A stretch of 64,000 bases of DNA from Algoriphagus sp. Y33 (GTDB lineage Bacteria > Bacteroidota > Bacteroidia > Cytophagales > Cyclobacteriaceae). A program made the position numbers and the translations under genes. The notes under the pieces are model-generated. The model saw only the letters and a program-made list of their open reading frames with translations. It made no database searches and was not told the origin of the DNA. The stretch is taken from the NCBI RefSeq assembly GCF_014838715.1, contig NZ_CP061947.1, positions 5,074,001 through 5,138,000 of the forward strand. Reading direction: 5' to 3'. This document shows positions 17,480 through 26,510 of this stretch, one piece after another. How positions within the stretch are numbered: position 1 is the stretch's first letter; each line of letters starts with the position of its first letter.

Positions 17480-20299
17480 TTACTTCACGATTACCTTTCT
17501 TACCAACACGTCCGATCCAGTAGTATAGAGTCGGATTAAATTCATTCCTCTGGGCAGATGCTCCAAGCTGATTTCCTTGGTAGCATTGCTCATCCCTATA
17601 GTCTGAATCACTTGCCCAAAGGCATTAATTACTTCCAAACTGATATAATTTCCTCCTCCCAATTGCAGATTTACTGTTCCTGAAGAAGGATTTGGGTATA
17701 TACGCACACTTAAATCCGTCTTTTCGGGAAGGGCAGTAATTACATCGACATTTACATCAAGAATTCGCGACACACCTTCGTTACATTCATTTTCAGGGGT
17801 GACCGTAAGCTGGAAATCACCTTCTTTCACCCAAAGCACAGTCACCTTCTCTGTTCCTTGACCCAATAGAATCACCCCTCCTTCATCGGAAACAGTCCAT
17901 TGGAAATTCACTGCGTTCTGGGCTGGTACGGCGTATTCTACTTCCCATAACCCCGTTTGAACCTCTCCCCGAACTTCCCCGGGTTGCTCGGGAGGCAAGT
18001 TTACAGTAATCTCCTTTAGAATAGGATCAGCCTTTCCACAGGAATTTTCTTGGACAAGCCTGAGCTCTTGACTTCCCGGCGAATTCCAATTTACAAGGAT
18101 CTCTGATGTACCCTGCCCTTCTACCACTTCTCCTCCGCTTACTTCCCACATATAATCTACGCCCCCTAGTTGCGGGACTGAGTAAACAATGCTTTCGTCT
18201 AAACAAACAGAGCCATTACCTTCGATCTGTGGAATATCTCCCGGCATGGCCGATACGATCACTTCCAAGGCAGAGGTCTTGCCATTTCCACAGAAATTCT
18301 CCATACTCACATACACCCCATTACGTCCTGTGATTTTCCATAACACCTCTATCTTAGCCGTGCTCTGTCCTGAAATAATTTCACCTCCATCTACCCTCCA
18401 AACAAATTGAGCCCCAGGAACACCGGTGTCTTCTACAGAATAACTACCCACGCCAAGACAGGATTGATTTGCCCCCGCAATCTCACTCAAACCTGTGGGC
18501 GCAACGCATTCATACCTTAAGATGGTACCATCATCCCCAACAGCATAAGCCACCGTAGGAGTCCCCACACTAATTCCTTTAATATTGCGACTGGTTCCAC
18601 TGGGTATTTCTACCCATGATTCTCCCCCGTCCCTTGTCTGGAGAATCATTCCATTATCTCCTGCTATAAAACCCAGGTTTTCATCCCAAAAATCGACAGA
18701 ATTAAAATTTTCTTTAAAAGAAACCTCAATCATACGCCAAGTCTTGGCCTTGTCTTCCGACTTGAGAATAACTCCGGCATCACCGACTATTATAGCAGTA
18801 CTAGAGTCCAGTTTTGAGAGGGCGTTTAACTTCTCTGAAGTAAGCTTTGGGAGATTTTCCCAAACGCTTCCACCATTTGACCAGCTGATCTGCCCATTGT
18901 CTCCCATGGCAAAACCTATCTGATAATCAAAGAATGTAATGTCCCGTAGATTCTCGGTTGTGTTTGGTTGAATGCCGGCAGCATCCCATGTTCCACCCGA
19001 ATTAAACGATCTGGCGATATATCCACCCGTTCCTGTGACATATACAACTGAAGGTGCAAAAAGATAAAAGCCGGTAATCGTCTCTGAAGTCTGGGCAGGG
19101 ACAGATGCCCAAGATGAACCGCTGTTGGATGTTCTAAAAATCTTGCCTTCCGCAACTCCCACATAGCCAAAAGCAGTACTCCAATAATCCATCCCAACGA
19201 TGTCAGTCTCTTCCGGAAGTGGCCGATAAACTATGCTGGTGGCACCGTTGCTTGTGACGTAATCAGCACCTTTCTGTCCTGTAATATGTCCTGCCCGATC
19301 AGATTTGAAATCTACTGCGGAGAAATCATTTCGAATTCCCGCCAGTCGCTGGATATAGCTACTGCCGGCGTTGGTCGATGAAATGACATAACCATCTTCC
19401 CCGACGGCAAAAACTAGGTTACTGACCGGCTTGAAAGCTAAGGCATTCAAATCCCTGGTATTGCTAGCTCCTAGGTTAGCCTTGCCAAAAGTAACGCCCG
19501 AATTGGTAGATCTAAGTCCAGTTGCTTCCTCGCCTACCACTGTGACTATACGGATGTCCAAAGGGCTAATTGCGACCTTTTTCAAATCCGACGTTGCCGG
19601 TGAAACTTGGGACACCCATGTCTCTCCACCGTCGAGGGTCTTAATAATACTTCCCCCATCTCCCACTGCATAGCCTACAAGTGGAGAGGAAAAAGCGATT
19701 CCATTAAGATTCTTTCCCAAATCTGAATTTAGTGATGCCCACCGATTCCCTCCATCGTAAGTTCTCAGAACCAGCCCCTGATTTCCTACTACGTAAGCAG
19801 TGTCGGAATTGATAAAGACTATATCATTCAAACTTTGGTCTGTACCGGAATTCAGTTTCGTCCATGTCTCTCCTTTAGAGTCAGAAAGCAACATCTCTCC
19901 GCTATCCGATATCGCCAATATTTTATTCTCAGAGGAAATAGCTACGCTTTTCAGTGCCTGGTGGGTTCCGGATGCTTTCTGGCTCCATGTATCACCCCCA
20001 TCCAGCGTCTTGAATATTAACCCATTTTCTCCTACCACAACACCTGTATTTTCATTCCAAAAGGAAAGATCCAATAATTTCCCATCAGCATTTACCGATA
20101 ATTCTTCCCAGGAATTCCCGCCGTCTAATGTGCGGATAATAAGATTTTCGCCTACTGCAAAGCCCACGTATTCATCCACCCAGGCAATAGATTCCAAATC
20201 CAATCCCCAGCTTTGCATTCTGGCCCAGGTTTGGGAAAAAAGTTCTGTGCTGAGCAACATCCCTAATACAAATAGACCAACGATTTTTTGCATAAGCAT
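17480..20299 (-). CDS. secreted YCF48/BNR-repeat protein with PKD-like domains and T9SS sorting tail
   Basis: Large extracellular protein of about 940 residues. A signal peptide (IVGLFVLGMLLSTELFSQ) is followed by about 600 residues of YCF48/BNR propeller repeats, seen as recurring phrases such as TLDGGDTW, VVGENGLI, YAVGDDGTI and MILQTRDGGESW. Next come three PKD-like modules (about 615-850) each ending in a TxK(V/I)xVLW-like strand. The tail is a type IX secretion sorting domain (IYPNPSSGTVNLQL ... VRKVIVK). The first in-frame initiator is a TTG at 20314, but it overlaps the -7 box, so the ATG at 20299 (or the one at 20293) is used here. It is convergent with the acetyltransferase. Probably a cell-surface or secreted adhesin/binding protein; no enzyme motif is seen. 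Confidence 0.88.
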   Translation of the reverse strand: MLMQKIVGLFVLGMLLSTELFSQTWARMQSWGLDLESIAWVDEYVGFAVGENLIIRTLDGGNSWEELSVNADGKLLDLSFWNENTGVVVGENGLIFKTLDGGDTWSQKASGTHQALKSVAISSENKILAISDSGEMLLSDSKGETWTKLNSGTDQSLNDIVFINSDTAYVVGNQGLVLRTYDGGNRWASLNSDLGKNLNGIAFSSPLVGYAVGDGGSIIKTLDGGETWVSQVSPATSDLKKVAISPLDIRIVTVVGEEATGLRSTNSGVTFGKANLGASNTRDLNALAFKPVSNLVFAVGEDGYVISSTNAGSSYIQRLAGIRNDFSAVDFKSDRAGHITGQKGADYVTSNGATSIVYRPLPEETDIVGMDYWSTAFGYVGVAEGKIFRTSNSGSSWASVPAQTSETITGFYLFAPSVVYVTGTGGYIARSFNSGGTWDAAGIQPNTTENLRDITFFDYQIGFAMGDNGQISWSNGGSVWENLPKLTSEKLNALSKLDSSTAIIVGDAGVILKSEDKAKTWRMIEVSFKENFNSVDFWDENLGFIAGDNGMILQTRDGGESWVEIPSGTSRNIKGISVGTPTVAYAVGDDGTILRYECVAPTGLSEIAGANQSCLGVGSYSVEDTGVPGAQFVWRVDGGEIISGQSTAKIEVLWKITGRNGVYVSMENFCGNGKTSALEVIVSAMPGDIPQIEGNGSVCLDESIVYSVPQLGGVDYMWEVSGGEVVEGQGTSEILVNWNSPGSQELRLVQENSCGKADPILKEITVNLPPEQPGEVRGEVQTGLWEVEYAVPAQNAVNFQWTVSDEGGVILLGQGTEKVTVLWVKEGDFQLTVTPENECNEGVSRILDVNVDVITALPEKTDLSVRIYPNPSSGTVNLQLGGGNYISLEVINAFGQVIQTIGMSNATKEISLEHLPRGMNLIRLYTTGSDVLVRKVIVK

Positions 20300-20311
20300 A
20301 GTTGAATTAAA

Positions 20312-20341
20312 CAAAAATAAGTTATTTAAGGTCTTGTCAAA
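20312..20341 (-). promoter_or_regulatory. Bacteroidota-type -33/-7 promoter of the T9SS protein gene
   Basis: On the minus strand, TTTG (20338-20341), an 18-base spacer and TATTTTTG (20312-20319) match the TTTG-N17..20-TAnnTTTG consensus very well. The expected transcription start is within about ten bases of the ATG at 20299, so the leader is very short. Confidence 0.7.
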
Positions 20342-20444
20342 GTGACGGGCTTTGCTTCTTTAGTATTACTGACACTCGATTTAGAAACTTAGGGCAAAAT
20401 CACATGATGATTTGTATTTTTAGCTGTTCCTAACTACAGCCCTT

Positions 20445-21098
20445 ATGAAGCATTTCTTATATTTTATAGCTACAGCCTTAATTTTAGTCTCATGTGGTCC
20501 TCAAGAGCGTGTTTCCAAAAGCGTTTTTGATGAAGTGAACAATGCTATGGAAGCAAAAAAGTTATCCGATGCGCAAATTATCCAAGAGGCTATGGTCTGG
20601 GGAGATTCCATTAGCCTCGAAGCACAGCAGCAACTGATGGCAAACCTTCACAAAGCTGTTGGAGAAGGAGGATTTACCGAAGCATTGGAATTTTGCAATG
20701 TAAATGCTGTTCCTATTATAGAAGAGCTGAGTCGGAAACATGGAGTTTCCATCCGACGGACATCTTCCCGCGCCAGAAATCAAGACAATTTACCCACGGA
20801 TGATGAATTGCCAATCCTTGAAGCGTATGAATATAATGTGGAAAATGGCATCGAAAATGGACCAAATATACAGCGTATAGAAGATGGGGACATTTTGCTT
20901 TATACCAAAGCAATTGTTATTCCATCCGAATTTTGTTTGTCATGTCATGGGGATCCGACAAATGATATATCTGAAGCTGTTTTGAACAAGATAGATTCTC
21001 TTTATTCGGAAGATCTGGCAAAGGGTTTTGAGGTGGGAAATCTGAGAGGAATATGGTCTATAAAAATCCCTAAAAAAGCAGTGGTGAATCGCTTATAA
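20445..21098 (+). CDS. DUF3365 (Tll0287-like) haem-binding lipoprotein
   Basis: Exported lipoprotein of 217 residues. The N-terminus ATALILVSCGPQ holds a lipobox (Cys17). The domain is DUF3365/Tll0287-like, a PAS-related periplasmic fold, with a single haem c attachment motif CLSCHG (Cys164, Cys167, His168). Other conserved phrases are IRRTSSRARN, LPTDDE and LRGIWSI. The family is thought to sense redox or ligands through its haem. It precedes the SusCD locus by 237 bases but is probably a separate transcript. Confidence 0.88.
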   Translation: MKHFLYFIATALILVSCGPQERVSKSVFDEVNNAMEAKKLSDAQIIQEAMVWGDSISLEAQQQLMANLHKAVGEGGFTEALEFCNVNAVPIIEELSRKHGVSIRRTSSRARNQDNLPTDDELPILEAYEYNVENGIENGPNIQRIEDGDILLYTKAIVIPSEFCLSCHGDPTNDISEAVLNKIDSLYSEDLAKGFEVGNLRGIWSIKIPKKAVVNRL

Positions 21099-21239
21099 CA
21101 ATCGATTGAAATGCGACTGTGGGGCAATTTTTAATATTTTTTTAACAGAATTTTATTCTGAATATCTATCAATTGTCCATTTTTTCATGGGATAATCATA
21201 TTTTTTACACCATCTTTATAGTTGTGTGGTTTTTTTGTT

Positions 21240-21281
21240 AAAAAACAGTCATTTTTTGGCAAAAAACAGTTTGGTATTGCC
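21240..21281 (+). promoter_or_regulatory. tandem direct repeat and inverted repeat upstream of susC-like gene
   Basis: AAAAAACAGT occurs at 21240-21249 and 21261-21270, exactly 21 bases apart (two helical turns). It is followed by an inverted repeat TTTGGtattgCCAAA at 21270-21284. The sites lie 55-95 bases before the SusC start, within an AT-rich 237-base upstream region. They are candidate binding sites for the regulator of this locus, which is not encoded nearby. Confidence 0.4.
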
Positions 21282-21335
21282 AAAGCATTGGGGGACATTA
21301 GATTGTTAAATTATATTAATTAATAGTAAACCCCT

Positions 21336-24300
21336 ATGCTAATGAGAAACTTTACTCATTTTAAGCTATTCAGCATGACATTGATATTTTGTCTGGGGCT
21401 GATTAGCGCAGCGTTCGCACAGACCCGGGAGGTGTCTGGTGTGCTTATTTCCGGAGAAGATAATCTTCCTCTTCCCGGTGCCTCTGTCCTCGTCAAGGGG
21501 ACTACAAACGGTACAGTAACCGACATTGACGGTAAATTTTCTCTTACTGTTTCAGGTCCTGAAGACATACTGGTGATCTCATTTATAGGTTTTGCTCCTA
21601 TGGAAGTCCCGGTTGGCAATAATTCTACGTTTGATTTAACCTTATTACCTGACACCAAGTCTCTCGAAGAGGTCATTGTGGTAGGATATGGGGAGCAAAA
21701 AAAGGAAACGATTACAGGATCCGTGGCGACAGTAAAAGGCAAGGACCTAAACAAGTCACCCGCAATGAATCTATCCAACTCTATTGCCGGCCGTATGTCA
21801 GGGGTTGTAGCGGTAAACAGAAGTGGAGAACCCGGTAATGATGGATCCAATATCAGAATTAGAGGGTCGAACACACTTGGAAACAATAGTGCACTGGTAG
21901 TAATAGACGGAATTCCTGACAGAGCAGGAGGAATTGAGCGATTGAACCCGAATGACATTGAGAGTATCTCAGTACTAAAAGATGCCTCTGCAGCGATTTA
22001 CGGATCAAGAGCTGCAAACGGTGTAATTCTCGTAACTACCAAAAGGGGTGCTACAGGTGCTCCGGAGCTTACATTCCAGATGAATCAAGGATTTGCCCAG
22101 CCCACCGTTGTCCCTGAGTTGGCAAATGCTGCCCAGTACGCAGGCATGCTGAATGATCTGGATATCTATGCACTCCCTACCTCAGAATGGGCTGCTGCCA
22201 ATTCCGCTTATAAGGAAAGTGGAGAATACACCAGACCAAATGGACAAGTAAGATCTGCTCCTTATACTCCTGCAGAATTGGAGTTGTATAGAAATGGTTC
22301 CGATCCTTGGAACTACCCAAATACAGACTGGTATGATGCTACTTTACGCAATTGGTCTCCTCAGAGTAGGTATAATCTACAACTGGTCGGCGGTAGTGAG
22401 AACGTGAAGTATCTGACTTCTCTCGGTTACCAAAATCAGGATGCATACTATAAAAACGCTGCTACAGGCTACAAACAGTATGATTTCCGCATCAATCTAG
22501 ATGCAACTATCAACAAGTATGTAAAAGTGGGGCTGGGAATTGTGGCTAGAGAGGAGTACAGATTCTACCCTACCCGAGGAGCGGGGGCGATCTTCCGAAT
22601 GCAGATGAGAGGAAAACCAAACCAGCCTGCTTTTTGGCCAAACGGGTTACCGGGTCCGGATATCGAAAACGGTGAAAACCCGGTGGTGATCACTACCAAT
22701 GCAACCGGTTATGACCGTGACAAAAGAGATTACGTTCAGACTACCGGTAATTTGGAAATCAAAATACCTGGAGTAGAAGGGCTGAAATTTACAGGTACCG
22801 CAGCCATTGATAAATCCATGAGATTTATCAAAAGATGGGAAACACCTTGGACGCTTTATGAGATGGGAACTGGTTTTGAAGATGATGGAGTTACTCCAGT
22901 ATTGGTGCCAAGCCAAAGAGGTCCTGCAGAGCCAAGATTAAGAGAAGAGAATATCAACCAATTAAATGTTCTTCTAGGCGGTGTATTTAATTACGATAAG
23001 GTTTTTAGTGACGTACATACACTGAATGTAGTGGCAGGTGTGAACCGGGAGACAATTGAAAGTAATAATTTCAATGCGTTCAGAAGGTATTTTATCTCAA
23101 CCTCTATTGATCAGATGTTTGCGGGAGGTGATCTGGAAAAGAATAATGGAGGAGGAGCCTTTGAAAGATCCCGTTTGAACTACTTCGGTAGAGTAGCCTA
23201 CAATTACCAAGAAAAGTATCTGGCAGAATTTCTATGGAGATATGACGGTTCTTATATTTTTCCTGAGAATACCCGATATGGTTTCTTTCCGGGAGTAATG
23301 CTTGGCTGGGTAGTATCTGAGGAAGGCTTCTGGAAAAATTCCTTAGGCAAGACATTTGATTTCTTCAAAATTAGGGGTTCTTGGGGGCAATTGGGTAATG
23401 ACCAAATCTTCTTTGATAGTAACGGGGATGGTACTCAAACGCTTCAAGAATATCAATTCCTTTCTACTTACGGATTTGATTCCTATATCATCAATGGGGT
23501 GGAGGCGAAAACCTTATTTGAAACCAGAGTTCCAAACAATGCCATTACCTGGGAGATTGCCAATAACTCCAACTTAGGATTTGAAGGTCAATTCCTACAG
23601 GGTAAGGTTTTCTTCGAATTTGATTTGTTCTACAATAAGAGAACGAATATCCTTTGGAGAAAAAATGCTTCTGTCCCTCAATCTACTGGGCTTACCCTTC
23701 CCGCCGAGAATATAGGAGAAGTTGAAAACAAAGGATTTGATCTAAATCTGGGCATCCGTGGTGGCAAAGGTGAATTTCAGTATTCTATCAGTGCCAACGG
23801 AGGGTTTGCTAAAAACAAAATCTTATTCTGGGATGAGTCCCCGGGAGCACCGGAATGGCAAAGATCTACCGGAAAGCCTATGAACACAGAGCTTGTTTAC
23901 CAATACGATGGTGTATTCAGAGATCAGCAAGAAATTGACGCTGAGTCCTTGGACTATTCTGCCATCACCAATAACCTACGTCCAGGTGATATGAAGTACA
24001 AAGATATTGGTGGTAGAGATGCGGACGGCAATTTTGTGATGATTCCAGATGGCAAGATCACTCCGGACGATAGAGTGCGCATGGATCAAAACAATATCCC
24101 TACATTCCAAGGAGGTGTAAACATCAATGCAAACTGGAAAGGGTTTGATTTGGCTATTCTGTTTCAGGGAGCGATGGGTGCAAGACAATATGTAAGCGCT
24201 GGAGAGTCCGGAAATATCGGTAACTACCTATCTGACATTTATGAGAACAGATGGACGATTGATAATCCAAGTAGCGTAGACCCAAGAATCGCAAACAGAT

Positions 24301-24563
24301 CTGATCAGTATTATTCAGGAGGGAACACCTATTGGTTTAGAAAAGCTGACTACCTAAGGTTGAAAAACATAGAAATTGGCTATAATATTCCTGCCCATAT
24401 CAGTGAGAAAATAGGCGTTAAAAATGCCAGGATCTACGTGAACGGATTGAACGTGATTACTTGGGATAAGTTGAAAGTTTATGATCCGGAATCAGATAAC
24501 TCCACCGGACAGTATTATCCTCAGGCAAGGGTAATCAACACAGGTCTTTCTGTTTCATTTTAA
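21336..24563 (+). CDS. SusC/RagA-family TonB-linked outer-membrane transporter
   Basis: TonB-dependent outer-membrane channel that imports oligosaccharides or other nutrients together with the SusD lipoprotein. Length 1075. A signal peptide ends near residue 29 (LISAAFAQ). Residues about 30-115 form a carboxypeptidase-regulatory-like domain (VSGVLISGEDNLPLPGASV). The plug domain follows (EEVIVVGYGEQKKETITGSV, GRMSGV, IRGSNTLGNN, VIDGIPD, DASAAIYGSRAANGVILVTT), then the 22-strand barrel ending in VINTGLSVSF. There is no N-terminal STN domain, so it does not signal to an anti-sigma factor. The SusD gene starts 13 bases downstream. Substrate unknown; no glycoside hydrolase is in the locus. Confidence 0.96.
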   Translation: MLMRNFTHFKLFSMTLIFCLGLISAAFAQTREVSGVLISGEDNLPLPGASVLVKGTTNGTVTDIDGKFSLTVSGPEDILVISFIGFAPMEVPVGNNSTFDLTLLPDTKSLEEVIVVGYGEQKKETITGSVATVKGKDLNKSPAMNLSNSIAGRMSGVVAVNRSGEPGNDGSNIRIRGSNTLGNNSALVVIDGIPDRAGGIERLNPNDIESISVLKDASAAIYGSRAANGVILVTTKRGATGAPELTFQMNQGFAQPTVVPELANAAQYAGMLNDLDIYALPTSEWAAANSAYKESGEYTRPNGQVRSAPYTPAELELYRNGSDPWNYPNTDWYDATLRNWSPQSRYNLQLVGGSENVKYLTSLGYQNQDAYYKNAATGYKQYDFRINLDATINKYVKVGLGIVAREEYRFYPTRGAGAIFRMQMRGKPNQPAFWPNGLPGPDIENGENPVVITTNATGYDRDKRDYVQTTGNLEIKIPGVEGLKFTGTAAIDKSMRFIKRWETPWTLYEMGTGFEDDGVTPVLVPSQRGPAEPRLREENINQLNVLLGGVFNYDKVFSDVHTLNVVAGVNRETIESNNFNAFRRYFISTSIDQMFAGGDLEKNNGGGAFERSRLNYFGRVAYNYQEKYLAEFLWRYDGSYIFPENTRYGFFPGVMLGWVVSEEGFWKNSLGKTFDFFKIRGSWGQLGNDQIFFDSNGDGTQTLQEYQFLSTYGFDSYIINGVEAKTLFETRVPNNAITWEIANNSNLGFEGQFLQGKVFFEFDLFYNKRTNILWRKNASVPQSTGLTLPAENIGEVENKGFDLNLGIRGGKGEFQYSISANGGFAKNKILFWDESPGAPEWQRSTGKPMNTELVYQYDGVFRDQQEIDAESLDYSAITNNLRPGDMKYKDIGGRDADGNFVMIPDGKITPDDRVRMDQNNIPTFQGGVNINANWKGFDLAILFQGAMGARQYVSAGESGNIGNYLSDIYENRWTIDNPSSVDPRIANRSDQYYSGGNTYWFRKADYLRLKNIEIGYNIPAHISEKIGVKNARIYVNGLNVITWDKLKVYDPESDNSTGQYYPQARVINTGLSVSF

Positions 24564-24576
24564 CTAACCCGAACTA

Positions 24577-26445
24577 ATGAAAAGAAATATAAAACACTTA
24601 GTAATAATGCTATCAGCTTGCTATACGCTTGCAAGTTGTAATGATGAGTTCTTAAATACTGACCCACTAGGGGAAGTATCTGAATCTGCAGTTTGGACAG
24701 ATCCTGCATTGGCAGAGGCCTTTGTGACGGGTATCTACCAAGGATTTGGCCAAGGTGGTTTTAATGAAGAAATGCTTGCATCCTTAACTGATGAAGCGAT
24801 TTTCACACACCCTGGACGTGGTCTTAATAACATCACGGAAGCTAGAATAAATTCTGCTGATGTAGGGTGGAATAGTGACGCTCGTAGGACCTATAATTGG
24901 CAAAGACTATATAGCTATATCCGTAGGACAAATATTGCAATCGAAAATCTTTCTGATCCCCAGTTTGACAATACCGGTGGAATTGTAGACAGATTGTTGG
25001 GTGAAGCCAAATTTATGAGAGCTTACTACTACCATGATTTAGCACGCTATTTTGGAGGAGTACCTTTGATTGCCCGCCCTTATGAACTTGGAGAAGAGAC
25101 TTACGAAGAGCCTAGAGCTACTTGGGAAGAAACTGTCAACTTCATTATAGCCGATTTAGATGATGCGGCCACTTTGTTGGAAGGAAAGAGTATGGTACCA
25201 GGTCGTACAAGTGAATTGGCTGCCTTGGCACTGAAGTCAAGAGTCCTTCTGTATGCTGCAAGTGACCTTCATGATGCACCTACAGCGCAGAGCAATGCAA
25301 CCACACTGTCAGGGTTTAGTGATATTGACTTACTGGCGTATACATCAGGCAATAGAACCGAAAGATGGCAAAAAGCCCAAGCTGCTGCCATGGAAGCTAT
25401 TCAGAAAGGATCCGGCAATCTATTTGGACTTTCCTCTCCTGTATCCCATGAGGACGGTATCCAAAACTACATCAATAACTCCATGGCCAGAAATGGTGGG
25501 GAGAATGAGATTATTTTGGGTAGATATTTCATCAATGCCAAGCAGGAAGATGGGGGTCGTCAAGGCTTATTCAATGGTCCAAATGGCTATAACAACTGGG
25601 CTGGAAATACTCCTGTACAATTGCTGGTGGATGACTATGAAATGATGGACGGGACTGAGTTTGACTGGTCAAATCCAGCTCATGCTTCTACACCTTATGA
25701 AAACAGAGATGCCCGATTCTATGCATCTGTGCTTTATGATGGAGCTCAATGGAAGCCAAGATCCACTGCCAATATGCCAAAAGATCCACTGGGACAAATA
25801 CAGACGGGGACATATGAAGTAACCGATGGCTCCGGCACCAAAGTGACCCACTTTGGGCTAGACACCAGAAACAGTTCTATTGAGGATTGGAATGGCAGTT
25901 ACACTGGTTACTATTTTAGAAAATTCATCGATGCTGATCCGGCTATTGTTGACCAAAATACTTGGCAGGAAGTTCCTTGGCCTATTATCAGATACACTGA
26001 GGTTGTGCTAAATTACGTAGAGGCATCTCTGGAACTGGGACAGGAAGAAGAGGCACGAAACTGGTTAAATCAAATTAGATTTAGAGTTGGTCAGCCTGCT
26101 ATCACCGATACGGGCGATGCATTGGTAGAGCGCTATAGAAATGAGCGACGAATTGAGATGGCTTACGAAGAGCAAAGATTCCATGATGTTCGTCGTTGGA
26201 TGATTGCTGAGGAGACCTTTGGTCGTCAAGCAAATACAATTAGCATCACGGGTACGCTCAAATCCGGTCAAACACTTTCTACCTATAGATATGATCCGGG
26301 GGTTTATAACTATGAGTATCAAGTGGTGCCGATTGATCCTGGAAAAGAAAATAGATTATGGCTGGATAAAATGTATTTCATACCTATTCACAGAGATGAG
26401 ATTAACAGGAACTCAAACCTTGTACAGAATCCAGGATTCGATTAA
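24577..26445 (+). CDS. SusD/RagB-family nutrient-binding outer-membrane lipoprotein
   Basis: Surface lipoprotein of 622 residues that caps the SusC channel and captures substrate. The lipobox is TLASC with the lipidated Cys21, followed by NDEFLNTDPLGEVSE, a typical SusD opening. Tetratricopeptide-like helical regions include LGEAKFMRAYYYHDLARYFG and ALKSRVLLYAA, and the C-terminal block contains YRNERRIEMAYEEQRFHDVRRW, the most conserved SusD segment. The gene is followed by a hairpin (26471-26496) that may reduce expression of the rest of the operon. Confidence 0.96.
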   Translation: MKRNIKHLVIMLSACYTLASCNDEFLNTDPLGEVSESAVWTDPALAEAFVTGIYQGFGQGGFNEEMLASLTDEAIFTHPGRGLNNITEARINSADVGWNSDARRTYNWQRLYSYIRRTNIAIENLSDPQFDNTGGIVDRLLGEAKFMRAYYYHDLARYFGGVPLIARPYELGEETYEEPRATWEETVNFIIADLDDAATLLEGKSMVPGRTSELAALALKSRVLLYAASDLHDAPTAQSNATTLSGFSDIDLLAYTSGNRTERWQKAQAAAMEAIQKGSGNLFGLSSPVSHEDGIQNYINNSMARNGGENEIILGRYFINAKQEDGGRQGLFNGPNGYNNWAGNTPVQLLVDDYEMMDGTEFDWSNPAHASTPYENRDARFYASVLYDGAQWKPRSTANMPKDPLGQIQTGTYEVTDGSGTKVTHFGLDTRNSSIEDWNGSYTGYYFRKFIDADPAIVDQNTWQEVPWPIIRYTEVVLNYVEASLELGQEEEARNWLNQIRFRVGQPAITDTGDALVERYRNERRIEMAYEEQRFHDVRRWMIAEETFGRQANTISITGTLKSGQTLSTYRYDPGVYNYEYQVVPIDPGKENRLWLDKMYFIPIHRDEINRNSNLVQNPGFD

Positions 26446-26470
26446 TCAGACTTATTCTTAATTTTAAATC

Positions 26471-26500
26471 TAAGCCACTCCTTCTGGGGTGGCTTAGCTT
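26471..26500 (+). terminator. intra-operon hairpin after susD (attenuator or weak terminator)
   Basis: Stem TAAGCCACTCC / GGGGTGGCTTA (26471-26481 and 26486-26496) with a four-base loop and one G-T pair, followed by GCTTATTTTAAA. It ends 14 bases before the ATG of the FG-GAP gene. The tail is AT-rich rather than a pure T run, so partial termination or 3'-end stabilisation of the susCD message is the likely effect. Confidence 0.7.
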
Positions 26501-26510
26501 ATTTTAAATC

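Noticed and set aside
20299..20314. TTG at 20314 as the start of the T9SS protein
   Set aside because: The codon overlaps a very good -7 promoter box, so it would not be in the message; the ATG at 20299 or 20293 is used.
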